Part shown: piece by piece, positions 1 to 7,345 of the stretch
Numbering within the stretch: position 1 is the stretch's first letter
How the letters are laid out: each line of letters starts with the position of its first letter
Notes under the pieces: generated by a model
What the model was told of the DNA's origin: nothing
The model's input: the letters and a program-made list of their open reading frames with translations, nothing else
Databases searched by the model: none
NCBI RefSeq assembly: GCF_035918235.1
Contig: NZ_CP109485.1
Location: forward strand, 9,517,001 to 9,581,000
Reading direction: 5' to 3'
DNA: 64,000 bases
DNA from: Streptomyces sp. NBC_01445
GTDB taxonomy: Bacteria > Actinomycetota > Actinomycetes > Streptomycetales > Streptomycetaceae
Made by a program: the position numbers and the translations under genes

Positions 1-45
1 TGCCGGGCTTGCGTACCGGTGAGCGGGGAGGCGAGGATCGTCGGC

Positions 46-744
46 ATGATCAAAGGTGTGATGTTCGACTTTTCCGGGACCCTCTTCCGTATCGAGTCGG
101 TTTCGGAATGGCTGGGAGCGGTTGTCGCCGAGGCCGGACTCGGTACCGGTGAGGACGAACTCGCCGCGTGCACCGGCCGGTTGACCGAGGCGGGGGCTCT
201 GCCCGGCGGAGCTCCACCTCGCGCTCTGCCGTCGCATCTCGATGGGCTGTGGCGTGCACGGGACCTCAGTGCCGAGCAACACCGTGCTGCGTTCACCGCT
301 CTTGCCCGCGAGGCGTCCCTCCCGTCGGCGGACCTGGCCGAGGCCCTGTACGACCGGCATCGCACCTCGGCCGCATGGCGCCCCTATCCCGACACCGAGG
401 CGACTCTTCGTGCTCTGCGGGGGCGGGGCGTCTCGGTCGCCGTGGTGAGCAATATCGGCTGGGACCTGCGGCCCGTCTTCCGTGACCACGGTGTCGACAG
501 CCTCGTCGACGCGTACGTCCTCTCCTTCGAGCAAGGCGTGCAGAAGCCGGATCCGGGGCTCTTCCAAGCGGCCTGCGACAAGCTCGGACTGCCGCCCGGC
601 GAGGTCCTCATGGTCGGCGACGATCGCGTCGCGGACGCCGGGGCCGCCGCGCTCGGGTGCCCGGTCCATCTGGTCGACCACCTGCCCGTCGACCGACGCC
701 CGAACGCGCTACGGCCGGTTCTTGACCTCGTCCAAATCCTCTAG
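46..744 (+). CDS. HAD-superfamily hydrolase
   Basis: Cytosolic haloacid-dehalogenase-fold hydrolase of about 232 residues. Motif I reads FDFSGTLF, so the nucleophile Asp is present but the second Asp of the usual DxD is Ser. Motif II is VVSNIGWD, the motif III Lys lies in QKPDPGLF, and motif IV is MVGDDRVADAGAA. Losing the general-acid Asp is also seen in haloacid-dehalogenase-type members, so phosphatase activity is not certain. The ATG at 46 was chosen because the conserved fold begins right after it; a GTG at 19 and starts at 58 or 61 are possible. No operon partner is evident; the next gene begins about 50 bp downstream. Confidence 0.85.
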   Translation: MIKGVMFDFSGTLFRIESVSEWLGAVVAEAGLGTGEDELAACTGRLTEAGALPGGAPPRALPSHLDGLWRARDLSAEQHRAAFTALAREASLPSADLAEALYDRHRTSAAWRPYPDTEATLRALRGRGVSVAVVSNIGWDLRPVFRDHGVDSLVDAYVLSFEQGVQKPDPGLFQAACDKLGLPPGEVLMVGDDRVADAGAAALGCPVHLVDHLPVDRRPNALRPVLDLVQIL

Positions 745-794
745 CTCGTCTAGCTCGTATCGCTCCTATGGCCCGTCTGGAGAGAGGAGTTGTG

Positions 795-1640
795 GTGTCT
801 TCTTCGAAGGAGGTCGCGGCGGTTGCGGGGCTGCGACTCCCGATCTGTCGCACGTGCGGTGTGCAGTACGGGGCACAGCGCGCTGACTGCCCGGTCTGTC
901 TGGACGAGCGGCAGTACGTGGGCTGGGAGGGTCAGCGGTGGACATCACTCGGTGAGTTGCGCGCCGGTGGCCGACGCGGACGGCTCGTTGAGGAAGGGCC
1001 CGGTGTCATCGGAGTGGGCGCGGAGCCGTCGGTGGCTGTCGGCCAGCGTGCACTGCTGATCCGATCGCCGCACGGGAACGTGTTGTGGGATTGCGTGGGC
1101 TACCTCGACGACGAACTCGCCGCCAAGATCGAGGATTTGGGCGGGGTCGACGCGATCGCCGTCAGCCATCCGCACTTCTACGGCGTGATGACCGAGTGGG
1201 GAAAGGTCTTCGACGCGCCGGTGTACGTCCATGCCGCGGACCGTGAGTGGGTGGGGCGGCCCGATCCGGTGATCGAGTACTGGACCGGCGACACCCACGA
1301 AATCGCGCCCGGCATGACGCTGGTCAACGCGGGCACGCACTTCGCCGGAGGCACGGTGCTGCACTGGGCCGACGATCCGGAGGGCGACGGCGCGCTGTTC
1401 AGCGGTGACATCTTCATGGTCGTGATGGACCGGCGCTGGGTCAGCTTCATGTACAGCATCCCCAACTTCATTCCGGAGCGCCCGAGTACGATCCGCCGCG
1501 CGCTCGCGCTGGTCGAACCCTTCGCATTCGAGCGTATCTACGGGGCGTTCTGGGGCCGTGTGGTCAGAAGCGACGGGGCGGCCGCGGTCCGGCGCTCCGC
1601 GGATCGGTATCTGCGTTTCGTGCGCGATGACGGGTCGTAG
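795..1640 (+). CDS. MBL-fold metallo-hydrolase with N-terminal zinc ribbon
   Basis: A short zinc-ribbon-like segment (CRTC near residue 20 and CPVC about 12 residues later) precedes a metallo-beta-lactamase fold. The metal-site signature is SHPHFYG, where the canonical HxHxDH has lost the Asp-His pair. Later ligands are plausible in GTHFAGG and in SGDIFMV. The altered first motif is seen in a branch of MBL proteins of unknown substrate, so no reaction is assigned. The GTG at 795 was chosen because an AGAGGAG ribosome-binding site sits about 6 nt upstream; an in-frame ATG at 768 lacks one. Downstream lies a decayed region, so the gene stands alone. Confidence 0.8.
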   Translation: MSSSKEVAAVAGLRLPICRTCGVQYGAQRADCPVCLDERQYVGWEGQRWTSLGELRAGGRRGRLVEEGPGVIGVGAEPSVAVGQRALLIRSPHGNVLWDCVGYLDDELAAKIEDLGGVDAIAVSHPHFYGVMTEWGKVFDAPVYVHAADREWVGRPDPVIEYWTGDTHEIAPGMTLVNAGTHFAGGTVLHWADDPEGDGALFSGDIFMVVMDRRWVSFMYSIPNFIPERPSTIRRALALVEPFAFERIYGAFWGRVVRSDGAAAVRRSADRYLRFVRDDGS

Positions 1641-1674
1641 CGGTGAGAGTGGCCCAGGATCACCGGATTCCTCC

Positions 1675-1760
1675 GAGGATGCCCCGGGCCCCGGCCTTCA
1701 GGCCGGGGAGGAATCGGACTCCTGCGGAGCAGGGCAGGAGAAGCCGATTCGCCGGCAGGG
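1675..1760 (+). mobile_element. IS200/IS605-like right-end remnant
   Basis: A perfect stem CCCCGGCC-TTCA-GGCCGGGG at 1689-1708 is followed by GAGGAATCGGACTCC. A second inverted pair is GAATCGG at 1711-1717 and CCGATTC at 1744-1750. This arrangement resembles the 3-prime ends of TnpB-type IS605/IS1341 elements in streptomycetes. No TnpA or TnpB reading frame remains beside it; the MBL gene ends 35 bp before. I infer a solo end or scar. Comparison with complete element ends would settle it. Confidence 0.5.
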
Positions 1761-1787
1761 CGGTTCGGCGTCCACCCGTCGTGGTGG

Positions 1788-1955
1788 TTGCGTTTCGTGC
1801 TCGGCGAGATCACCGCGGAGTTCGAGATCGAGCTGGTGCGTACGCGAAACGGTGGCGGGGCGCTGCGGTTCGGCGTCGTGGAGGCCAACGGCCGCCAGGA
1901 GCGGTCGACTCGGTCCGCCCAGCGCGTGACCCTGCGCCTGAACCCGGAGCGCCGC
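1788..1955 (+). pseudogene. Trypco2-domain C-terminal remnant
   Basis: The frame from the TTG at 1788 encodes LRFVLGEITAEFEIEL, then LRFGVVEANG and QRVTLRLNP. This is the pattern of the trypsin-co-occurring domain 2, which normally sits in proteins of about 100 residues or fused to proteases and conflict-system effectors. The N-terminal helix that should precede it is missing, because the IS-like end abuts directly. After the final beta strand the frame runs into unrelated sequence. The family call rests on sequence pattern memory only; a profile search with Trypco2 would confirm or refute it. Confidence 0.5.
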
Positions 1956-2173
1956 GGTGGCCTCAGGCGCTGTCCCGGCTGGACTCCCTGTGGCGCGCCT
2001 GGGAGACGCTGCGCTGGGACGGCGCCCTCGGCATGTCGAACTGGTGGTCCACCACGTCGATCCGCATCTGAGCGTCCTGCTGGACCCGGTCACGGGGCCG
2101 TTCGCCCGGTGCGCACAAGGCCACCAGATGGACGAGCCGCTGCCGATCGAACCGGTGCCGGACGGGGTGTTCG
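1950..2173 (+). pseudogene. DUF4913-like remnant, frameshifted
   Basis: One frame reads SRLDSLWRAWETLRWDGALG and then MSNWW up to about 2045. A different frame continues with HHVDPHLSVLLDPVTGPF, CAQGHQ and PLPIEPVPDGVF up to 2173. Joined, this matches the core of DUF4913 proteins, which occur on actinomycete conjugative and integrative elements (SLWRAWExLR, then MSVWW, then DPHMxVLLDPDGPF). A frameshift near 2045-2050 and the lost N-terminus make it nonfunctional. It suggests the segment derives from an integrated element. Confidence 0.55.
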
Positions 2174-2325
2174 ATCACCTCACGCGGCCACCGGTGAAGG
2201 CCCCGTTCGCCTTCGAAGGACCGGGCCCGTCAAGTGCCCCGCCGCGGACTCTCATCCGCCCGGCGACGGAGACGTCGGACGCCATGAAACGGACGAACTG
2301 CCGTCAGCATCAAGGGCGTGCGCGA

Positions 2326-2490
2326 CTACGCTCGTATGTCGTGAACGCCTACTTCACGACGGAACAGTGCCCGAGCTGCGGCTGCCACACCGACGGCCTC
2401 TCCAACAGATTCGCCTGCACTTCCTGCGACACGGTATGGACCTCGGGAGATCCGGACTCGGTCGTGAGCCCGCGCTCGAGAGTCATGTGA
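2326..2490 (+). pseudogene. Zinc-ribbon protein remnant
   Basis: In the same frame as the second half of the DUF4913 remnant the sequence reads VVNAYFTTEQCPSCGCHT and later FACTSCDTVW. That gives two CxxC knuckles about 15 residues apart, with CPSC beginning at 2368 and CTSC near 2416. The segment ends at a TGA at 2488-2490. It looks like the end of a small zinc-ribbon protein or of a mobile-element protein. No start codon with a ribosome-binding site is convincing, and I do not recognise a family. Confidence 0.35.
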
Positions 2491-2642
2491 CCGTCGGGCA
2501 GCGCCGGCCGACCGCGTCGAACGGTCCGGGTCAGCCCAGGCGGGCAGGGCGGCTTTTGTCGAGCTGGTCGGCAAGGTGCCTTCGCGGCCGAACTAGGCAG
2601 TACCTTCGCCGGCGTTGGTGAGCGGGCCGATAGGTTGGGCTG

Positions 2643-3206
2643 ATGTCTGAGCCGCGATCGATCCTTTTGCTGTCCGGAAGCCTGCGGACCGATTCCTCCA
2701 ACGAGGCCGTGCTGCGCACCGTGCAGGCCCTGGCCACCCCGCCGGTGCGCACGGTCATGTACGACGGGTTGGCGGCCCTTCCGCATTTCAACCCGGATGA
2801 CGACGCGGATCCGTTGCCGACTCCCGTGGCTGGATTGCGCACGGCGATCGCGGAGGCGACCGCGATCTTGATCTGCACGCCGGAGTACGCGGGCACGCTG
2901 CCGGGTTCGTTCAAGAACCTGCTGGACTGGACAGTGGGTGGCACCGAGATCTGCGACAAGCCCGTGGCCTTCGTGAACGCGGCCGCCCCCGGCCGGGGCG
3001 GGGGCGCGGCGGCGACGCTGCGCACGGTGCTCGGCTACACCGGCGCCGACATCGTGGAATCGGCCTGCTCGAGGATCCCGGTGGAGCGCCGGATGATCGG
3101 CACGGACGGAGTGATCACGGACCCGGCGGCGCGCGGGCGACTCGGCGAGGTGCTTGGTCTGCTGGCAGGTTTCCATGCACCGGCCGCGGAGCCCGACGAG
3201 ACGTAG
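2643..3206 (+). CDS. NADPH-dependent FMN reductase family protein
   Basis: A flavodoxin-fold protein of 187 residues, normal for the NADPH-dependent FMN reductase family (quinone and azo reductases). The N-terminal beta strand and phosphate loop read ILLLSGSLRTDSSNEAVL. The conserved segment ICTPEYAGTLPGSFKNLLDW follows near residues 78-97 and is the family hallmark binding the flavin and dimer partner. It probably reduces FMN or quinones with NADPH in the cytosol. It stands alone, converging on the VOC/ArsR pair. The ATG at 2643 immediately precedes the conserved strand. Confidence 0.9.
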   Translation: MSEPRSILLLSGSLRTDSSNEAVLRTVQALATPPVRTVMYDGLAALPHFNPDDDADPLPTPVAGLRTAIAEATAILICTPEYAGTLPGSFKNLLDWTVGGTEICDKPVAFVNAAAPGRGGGAAATLRTVLGYTGADIVESACSRIPVERRMIGTDGVITDPAARGRLGEVLGLLAGFHAPAAEPDET

Positions 3207-3243
3207 CCCCATCCCGTGGCCCCGCACACGGCGGGTCGGGCGT

Positions 3244-3636
3244 CTACTGCGGCTCCGTCGCGATCTGGATCAGGTTGCCGCAGGTGTCGTCGAAGACAGC
3301 GGTGGTGACGGGGCCCATCTCCAGGGGGTCCTGGGTGAAGGTGACGCCGAGGTTGCTCAGGCGCTCGTACTCCGCCTGCACGTCGTCGACCGCGAACTGG
3401 GCGAGCGGAATGCCGTCCGCGACGAGCGCGTCGCGGAAGGGCTTGACGGCCGGGTGGCCGGCGGGCTCCAGGAGGAGTTCGGTGCCGCCGAGCTCGTCCG
3501 GTGAGACGACGGTCAGCCACCGGTGCTTCTCGCCCACCGGGACGTCGTGCTTCTTCACGAAGCCGAGGATCTCGGTGTAGAAGCGCTCGGCCTTGGCCTG
3601 GTCGTCGACGAGGACGCTGGTCAGGTGGATCTTCAT
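3244..3636 (-). CDS. VOC family (glyoxalase-like) protein
   Basis: A 130-residue vicinal-oxygen-chelate protein, one betaalphabetabetabeta module pair. It starts MKIHLTSVLVDDQAKAERFY, with FYTEILGF typical of the first module, and ends with TTAVFDDTCGNLIQIA. The substrate is unknown; relatives include fosfomycin- and bleomycin-type resistance proteins and extradiol-like enzymes. Its ATG at 3636 overlaps the stop of the upstream ArsR gene as ATGA, so the two are translationally coupled. A GGAGAG ribosome-binding site lies just upstream. It is presumably under control of the ArsR repressor. Confidence 0.88.
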   Translation of the reverse strand: MKIHLTSVLVDDQAKAERFYTEILGFVKKHDVPVGEKHRWLTVVSPDELGGTELLLEPAGHPAVKPFRDALVADGIPLAQFAVDDVQAEYERLSNLGVTFTQDPLEMGPVTTAVFDDTCGNLIQIATEPQ

Positions 3637-3941
3637 GGGGTGCTCTCCTCCGGTCCGGATGTGTGGGGCGCGGGCACGGGCCATCGCTCGGCGATGTGCC
3701 GCAGTGGCTCCGTGTTCAGCTCGTGGAACTTGTAGCGGCCTTCACGCCTGGTCTCGACGAGCCCGGCTGCCTCCAGCACGGCAAGGTGCTGGGAGACCCC
3801 CTGGCGCGAGATGCCGAGCTGGTGCTTCATGCTCAGCCGCCCGCAGATCTCGAACAGTGTCTGTCCGGACTTCTCCGTGAGCTCGTCGAGGATGGTGCGG
3901 CGGGTGGGGTCGGCCAAGGCTTTGAAGAGATCGTCGGCCAT
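3633..3941 (-). CDS. ArsR-family winged-helix repressor
   Basis: A 102-residue ArsR/SmtB-type regulator: LFKALADPTRRTILDEL, then the recognition region QGVSQHLAVLEAAGLVETRR, then the wing GRYKFHEL. No CxC metal-binding motif is seen in the alpha3 helix, so it is probably not a metal sensor but one of the ArsR proteins paired with VOC or activator-of-Hsp90-like genes. The ATG at 3941 is preferred over upstream starts because the family begins at this point. An inverted repeat covers its promoter (3950-3975). It is co-transcribed with the VOC gene by ATGA overlap. Confidence 0.9.
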   Translation of the reverse strand: MADDLFKALADPTRRTILDELTEKSGQTLFEICGRLSMKHQLGISRQGVSQHLAVLEAAGLVETRREGRYKFHELNTEPLRHIAERWPVPAPHTSGPEESTP

Positions 3942-3947
3942 GGCCGA

Positions 3948-3977
3948 ATGATAGGCAACTCCTCGCTTGCCTATCAA
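3948..3977 (-). promoter_or_regulatory. ArsR operator/promoter, leaderless
   Basis: A perfect 9-bp inverted repeat GATAGGCAA (3950-3958) and TTGCCTATC (3967-3975) with an 8-bp spacer. On the minus strand it covers a -35 TTGATA (3977-3972) and a -10 TATCAT (3953-3948), 18 bp apart. The -10 ends only 6 nt before the ArsR ATG, so the transcript is likely leaderless. Autorepression is inferred. Confidence 0.65.
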
Positions 3978-4023
3978 GTCGAGGCGCCCGAGGCGGCGAG
4001 TTCCGCCGTGTTCCACCTATTGC

Positions 4024-4048
4024 ATTAGCGCTGTTATATTAGCGCTGT
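4024..4048 (+). promoter_or_regulatory. MarR operator: 11-bp direct repeat over -10
   Basis: ATTAGCGCTGT occurs at 4024-4034 and again at 4038-4048, a 14-bp period. Each copy contains the palindrome AGCGCT. A -10-like TATATT sits at 4035-4040, and the GTG start of the MarR gene at 4047 lies inside the second copy. This implies a leaderless, autoregulated transcript. Confidence 0.6.
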
Positions 4049-4535
4049 GACGTCTTCCGACCCCACCGCGCTGCCCGACCCCTGGCACTCGCTGCACGAG
4101 CTGCTGGCCGCTATGGATGCCGAGATCGAGCAGGTCTACGTCGAGCGCGGCATCAAAGGGGTGCGGCCGCGGTTCGCGTACCCGCTGATCCGGCTCGCCC
4201 ACACCGGACCGCTCACCATCCGCGAGCTCGCGGAGTCCCTGAACCGCTCGCACTCCGCGATCAGCCAGACGATCGCCGCCATGCGCAAGGAGGATCTGGT
4301 CACCTCCGAACCGGGGCCCGACGCCCGCACCCGGCGGATCAACCTGACCGAGCGCGGGCGGTCGCTGGTGCCGTTCCTGGAGGCCGAGTGGCGGGCCACC
4401 CACGCGACGGTCGCCGAACTGGACGGTGAGACCCCGCACGCGATGACCGCTGCAGTTGAGGAGGTGCGGCGGGCGCTCGAGCAACGGTCGATGCGCGAGC
4501 GCATCCTCCACCACCTGGCCGAGCCGCCGCAGTGA
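4047..4535 (+). CDS. MarR-family transcriptional regulator
   Basis: A 162-residue MarR-type winged-helix regulator. The DNA-binding part runs from LTIRELAESLNRSHSAISQ to the wing SEPGPDARTRRINLTERG. It is followed at once by an MFS exporter whose GTG start overlaps its stop as GTGA, so it most likely controls that exporter in response to a small molecule. The start GTG at 4047 sits within a direct-repeat operator, giving a leaderless message. Length is normal for the family. Confidence 0.9.
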   Translation: MTSSDPTALPDPWHSLHELLAAMDAEIEQVYVERGIKGVRPRFAYPLIRLAHTGPLTIRELAESLNRSHSAISQTIAAMRKEDLVTSEPGPDARTRRINLTERGRSLVPFLEAEWRATHATVAELDGETPHAMTAAVEEVRRALEQRSMRERILHHLAEPPQ

Positions 4536-5857
4536 AAGCGCGGGCGCGGTTCCTCGACACCCGCCCGCTGCGTGGCAGCCGACCGTTCCGACACCTGTGG
4601 ATCGGCACCTCAGCCTCCCAACTCGGCGGCCAGATAATGACCGTGGCGGTGCTCGCCCAGGTCTGGGACCTGACCGGCAGCACAGTGGGCACCGGCGCCA
4701 TCGGGCTCGCCACCGGCCTGCCGATGGTGCTGTTCGGGCTGATCGGCGGCACGCTGGCCGACAGTGTCGACCGCCGGGCGCTGGTGCGGGCCACTACGGC
4801 AGGCCAACTGCTGGTCGCCGCAGGGCTGTCGGCTCAGGCACTGGCGGGCAACCGGAACGTGTTCCTGCTGCTCGCCCTGGTCGCTGCCGGGACCGCCTGC
4901 GGCGCGCTCGGCGCCCCGGCCCGGCGCACGTTCCCGGTCCGGCTGCTGCCGGCCGACCAGGTCGCGGCCGGTCTCGCGCTGACCAACATCTCCTTCCAGG
5001 CGGCGATGTTGGCCGGGCCCGCGCTGGCCGGGCTGATCATCGCCCGCTGGGACCTCCCTGCCGCGTACGCCGCTCAGGCGGTGGCCACGGTGGTCTCGAT
5101 CCTCGCGGTGATCCGCCTTCCGGCCATGAGGCCCGAGGGTGCGGATGCAGCTGTCGCCAAGCGGCGTCCGGAGCGCGGCGGTTGGCGGATCGTTCTGCGT
5201 CGCCCGACACTGTGGGGCTCGATGGTCACCGACCTGTCCGCGACGCTCCTCGCCATGCCGATCGCGCTGTTCCCGCTGGTGAACGAGATCCGCTTCGGCG
5301 GCAACCCGCAGACCCTCGGCCTGTTCCTCTCGGCCGTCGCGGTAGGCGGGATCACGGCCGGCCTCCTCTCCGGCACGGTGACACGCCGGCGCCGGGGCGG
5401 CCTGGTCCAGCTGGGTGCGGCTGCCGTCTGGGGCCTGGCGCTGGCCGGCTTCGGCCTCTCCGGGCCGCTGTGGCCGGCCCTCGTCTGCCTGGCCGTGGCA
5501 GGTGCCGCCGACACCGTCTCCGTGGTCACCCGCAGTGCGCTGGTTCAGTTGGAGACCCCGGACGCGTACCGGGGGAGAGTCTCCTCCGTGGAACATGTCA
5601 TCGGTGTCGCGGGCCCCGAACTCGGCAATTTCCGGGGCGGGTTGATGGCATCGGCGACCTCCGCCCCCTTCGCCCTGGTCGCCGGCGGCCTGTCCGCCAC
5701 GCTGGCGGTCGCGACGGTGGCAGCGACCAACGCCTCCCTCCGCGCCTACCGCACGCCGCGCACCCCCAACAATCGTCACAGCGAAGAGCCTTGCGGAGGT
5801 CCGTCCTCCGGAACTGCAGACGTCGCGCTCAAGTGTGACGGCTCAGAGACACGATGA
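4532..5857 (+). CDS. MFS exporter
   Basis: A 441-residue major facilitator with about 12 membrane segments, of the enterobactin-exporter (EntS/TetV-like) kind. After a short cytosolic lead (RPFRHLWIGTSASQLGGQIM) come the hydrophobic helices, with the loop-2/3 signature GGTLADSVDRRALV. It begins with the GTG of a GTGA overlap with the MarR gene and is therefore coupled to it. Substrate is unknown; drug or siderophore efflux is the usual role. The last 35 residues are hydrophilic and poorly conserved. Confidence 0.88.
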   Translation: MKARARFLDTRPLRGSRPFRHLWIGTSASQLGGQIMTVAVLAQVWDLTGSTVGTGAIGLATGLPMVLFGLIGGTLADSVDRRALVRATTAGQLLVAAGLSAQALAGNRNVFLLLALVAAGTACGALGAPARRTFPVRLLPADQVAAGLALTNISFQAAMLAGPALAGLIIARWDLPAAYAAQAVATVVSILAVIRLPAMRPEGADAAVAKRRPERGGWRIVLRRPTLWGSMVTDLSATLLAMPIALFPLVNEIRFGGNPQTLGLFLSAVAVGGITAGLLSGTVTRRRRGGLVQLGAAAVWGLALAGFGLSGPLWPALVCLAVAGAADTVSVVTRSALVQLETPDAYRGRVSSVEHVIGVAGPELGNFRGGLMASATSAPFALVAGGLSATLAVATVAATNASLRAYRTPRTPNNRHSEEPCGGPSSGTADVALKCDGSETR

Positions 5858-6068
5858 GGCCAATGAGTGAACCCGAGTTGGACCGCCACTGAAGAAAGAA
5901 TTGGCCAATCATTGATCGCCTTACCGGTAGCCGCAGTTCATGGCCGTCTCCGACGTCTTTGACGAACCGGTGAGGCGCATTTCCTGCCAACCGGCAACGC
6001 ATCCAAGCGAATAGCGCGGGAGTCACATGTAGCTGTTAGAGGCACATACTCCTCATGGAGGCAATGCA
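5858..6068. other. Gene-free spacer, lower GC
   Basis: This 211-bp stretch between the exporter and the RTX-repeat gene is visibly richer in A/T than its surroundings. A 65-codon open frame on the minus strand (5829-6026) has no recognisable family and no ribosome-binding site. The promoter of the RTX gene must lie here, but no strong -35/-10 pair stands out. Confidence 0.4.
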
Positions 6069-6968
6069 ATGCATTCTCGTCCCATAAGCCGCCGTACGAT
6101 GCGCGCCGCGTCGGCGGTGATGCTGGCTGTCGGTGCGGGGCTTACCGGTCCCGTCCTGCTGGCCGGTACGGCCGGTGCCGCGACGTCGCCGGCCACCGCC
6201 GCGATCGACGGCCGTGCGGTCGCCTACACCGCCGCCCCCGGTCAGACCAACGACGTGACCGTCACAGCGTCGAAGGACGGAGCTGACATCACGTACGTCA
6301 TCGACGACGTGGTCACGATCAGCGCGGGCGACGGCTGCTCGTACCCGAGCAGCACGGACCAGACCCAGGTCACCTGCACAATCACCACGGTGGACAGCCA
6401 GGACCCGTACGCCTCCCTCGAGTTGTCCCTCGGTGATGGCAACGATGTCCTCACCTACGACAACCAGACCGACGAGACGTACAACTTCGCCTCGATCGAC
6501 ATGGGCGACGGCAAGGACACCCTGACCGAGACGGGCGGCGTCCAGGGCAATGGCGTCACTGGTGGAGCGGGCGACGACAACCTCTCCGTGGGTCCGGTCA
6601 CGGTGGTGCTCGGCGGTGACGGCAACGACACGATCGACGCCGCCGACGGGACCATCGCGCAGGGCGGCATCGGCAACGACACCATCCACTCCAGGGGCGA
6701 GGACAGCGCCGTCGACGGCGGTGCCGGCCGCGACCTGATCTACGGGGGTGCGGACAGGCAGAGCCTGTCCGGCGGCGACGACAACGACACGATCCGCGGC
6801 GGCGACGGGAGCGACCACCTGTACGGCGGCAAGGGCGACGACGTTCTGTACGGCGAAGCCGGCGACGACACGATCTACGGGAACAGCGGTAACGACAAGC
6901 TGTACGGGGGAGCCGGCACGGACACCCTCTCGGGCGGACCCGGCACGAACGTCGTCCACCAGGACTGA
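6069..6968 (+). CDS. Secreted RTX-repeat calcium-binding protein
   Basis: A 299-residue exported protein. Residues 1 to about 40 form a Sec signal peptide (RRTMRAAS, hydrophobic core, AGAATS). A beta-rich middle part precedes hemolysin-type nonapeptide repeats: GGDGNDTID, GGIGNDTIH, GGAGRDLIY, GGDDNDTIR, GGDGSDHLY, GGKGDDVLY, GEAGDDTIY and GGAGTDTLS. These GGxGxDxux units form a calcium-binding parallel beta roll. No toxin or protease domain is attached, so its role on the cell surface or in the medium is unknown. GGAGG precedes the ATG; a second ATG lies 5 nt upstream out of frame. Confidence 0.85.
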   Translation: MHSRPISRRTMRAASAVMLAVGAGLTGPVLLAGTAGAATSPATAAIDGRAVAYTAAPGQTNDVTVTASKDGADITYVIDDVVTISAGDGCSYPSSTDQTQVTCTITTVDSQDPYASLELSLGDGNDVLTYDNQTDETYNFASIDMGDGKDTLTETGGVQGNGVTGGAGDDNLSVGPVTVVLGGDGNDTIDAADGTIAQGGIGNDTIHSRGEDSAVDGGAGRDLIYGGADRQSLSGGDDNDTIRGGDGSDHLYGGKGDDVLYGEAGDDTIYGNSGNDKLYGGAGTDTLSGGPGTNVVHQD

Positions 6969-6977
6969 CGTCCCCTT

Positions 6978-7012
6978 CGCCGGCCCGGGAACTGCCGATG
7001 CCCGGGCCGGCG
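6978..7012 (+). terminator. Terminator-like hairpin
   Basis: A perfect 12-bp stem, CGCCGGCCCGGG at 6978-6989 and its complement at 7001-7012, with an 11-nt loop. It lies 10 bp past the stop codon of the RTX-repeat gene. Confidence 0.7.
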
Positions 7013-7077
7013 CCGGCTGCCCTCACTGACGTGACTCCGATGAAACTCACAGCCCCTCACGCGGACAGCCGCAAAGA

Positions 7078-7296
7078 GTCACGTCCCTGGCCTTCGCCCC
7101 GGACGGCCGCTCCGTGGCCGGCGGCGGCCACGACGGCGTGATCCACCTCTGGGACACGGCCACCGGAGACCGGCGACTCGCCCTGGCCGGGCACGTCGGG
7201 CCGGTGATCTGCGTGGCGTTCGGCCCCGACGGACACACCCTTGCCGGCGGTGGCCAGGACCGGGTGCTCCGGCTCTGGGACGTACGGATTCGTTAG
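7078..7296 (+). pseudogene. WD40-repeat C-terminal fragment
   Basis: The frame reads VTSLAFAPDGRSVAGGGHDG, VIHLWDTATGDRRLAL, GHVGPVICVAFGPDGHTLAGG and ends VLRLWDVRIR. That is two complete WD40 blades with the GH and WD marks, closing exactly as the last blade of a propeller should. Nothing upstream continues the propeller; the frame is open back to about 7030 but without repeats. It is the tail of a WD40 protein, of the kind often fused to Ser/Thr kinases or conflict proteins in actinomycetes, left by a deletion. Confidence 0.7.
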
Positions 7297-7345
7297 ACGG
7301 GGCTTGTTGCCGGTCGGGAACGGCCGGCCGAAGCGGACTCGCGGT

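Noticed and set aside
5829..6026. 65-codon minus-strand frame in the A/T-richer spacer
   Set aside because: No ribosome-binding site and no recognisable family. Composition differs from neighbours but is not enough for a gene call.
6036..6959. 307-codon minus-strand frame over the RTX gene
   Set aside because: The plus-strand product has a signal peptide and repeated GGxGxD units; the minus frame is its shadow.
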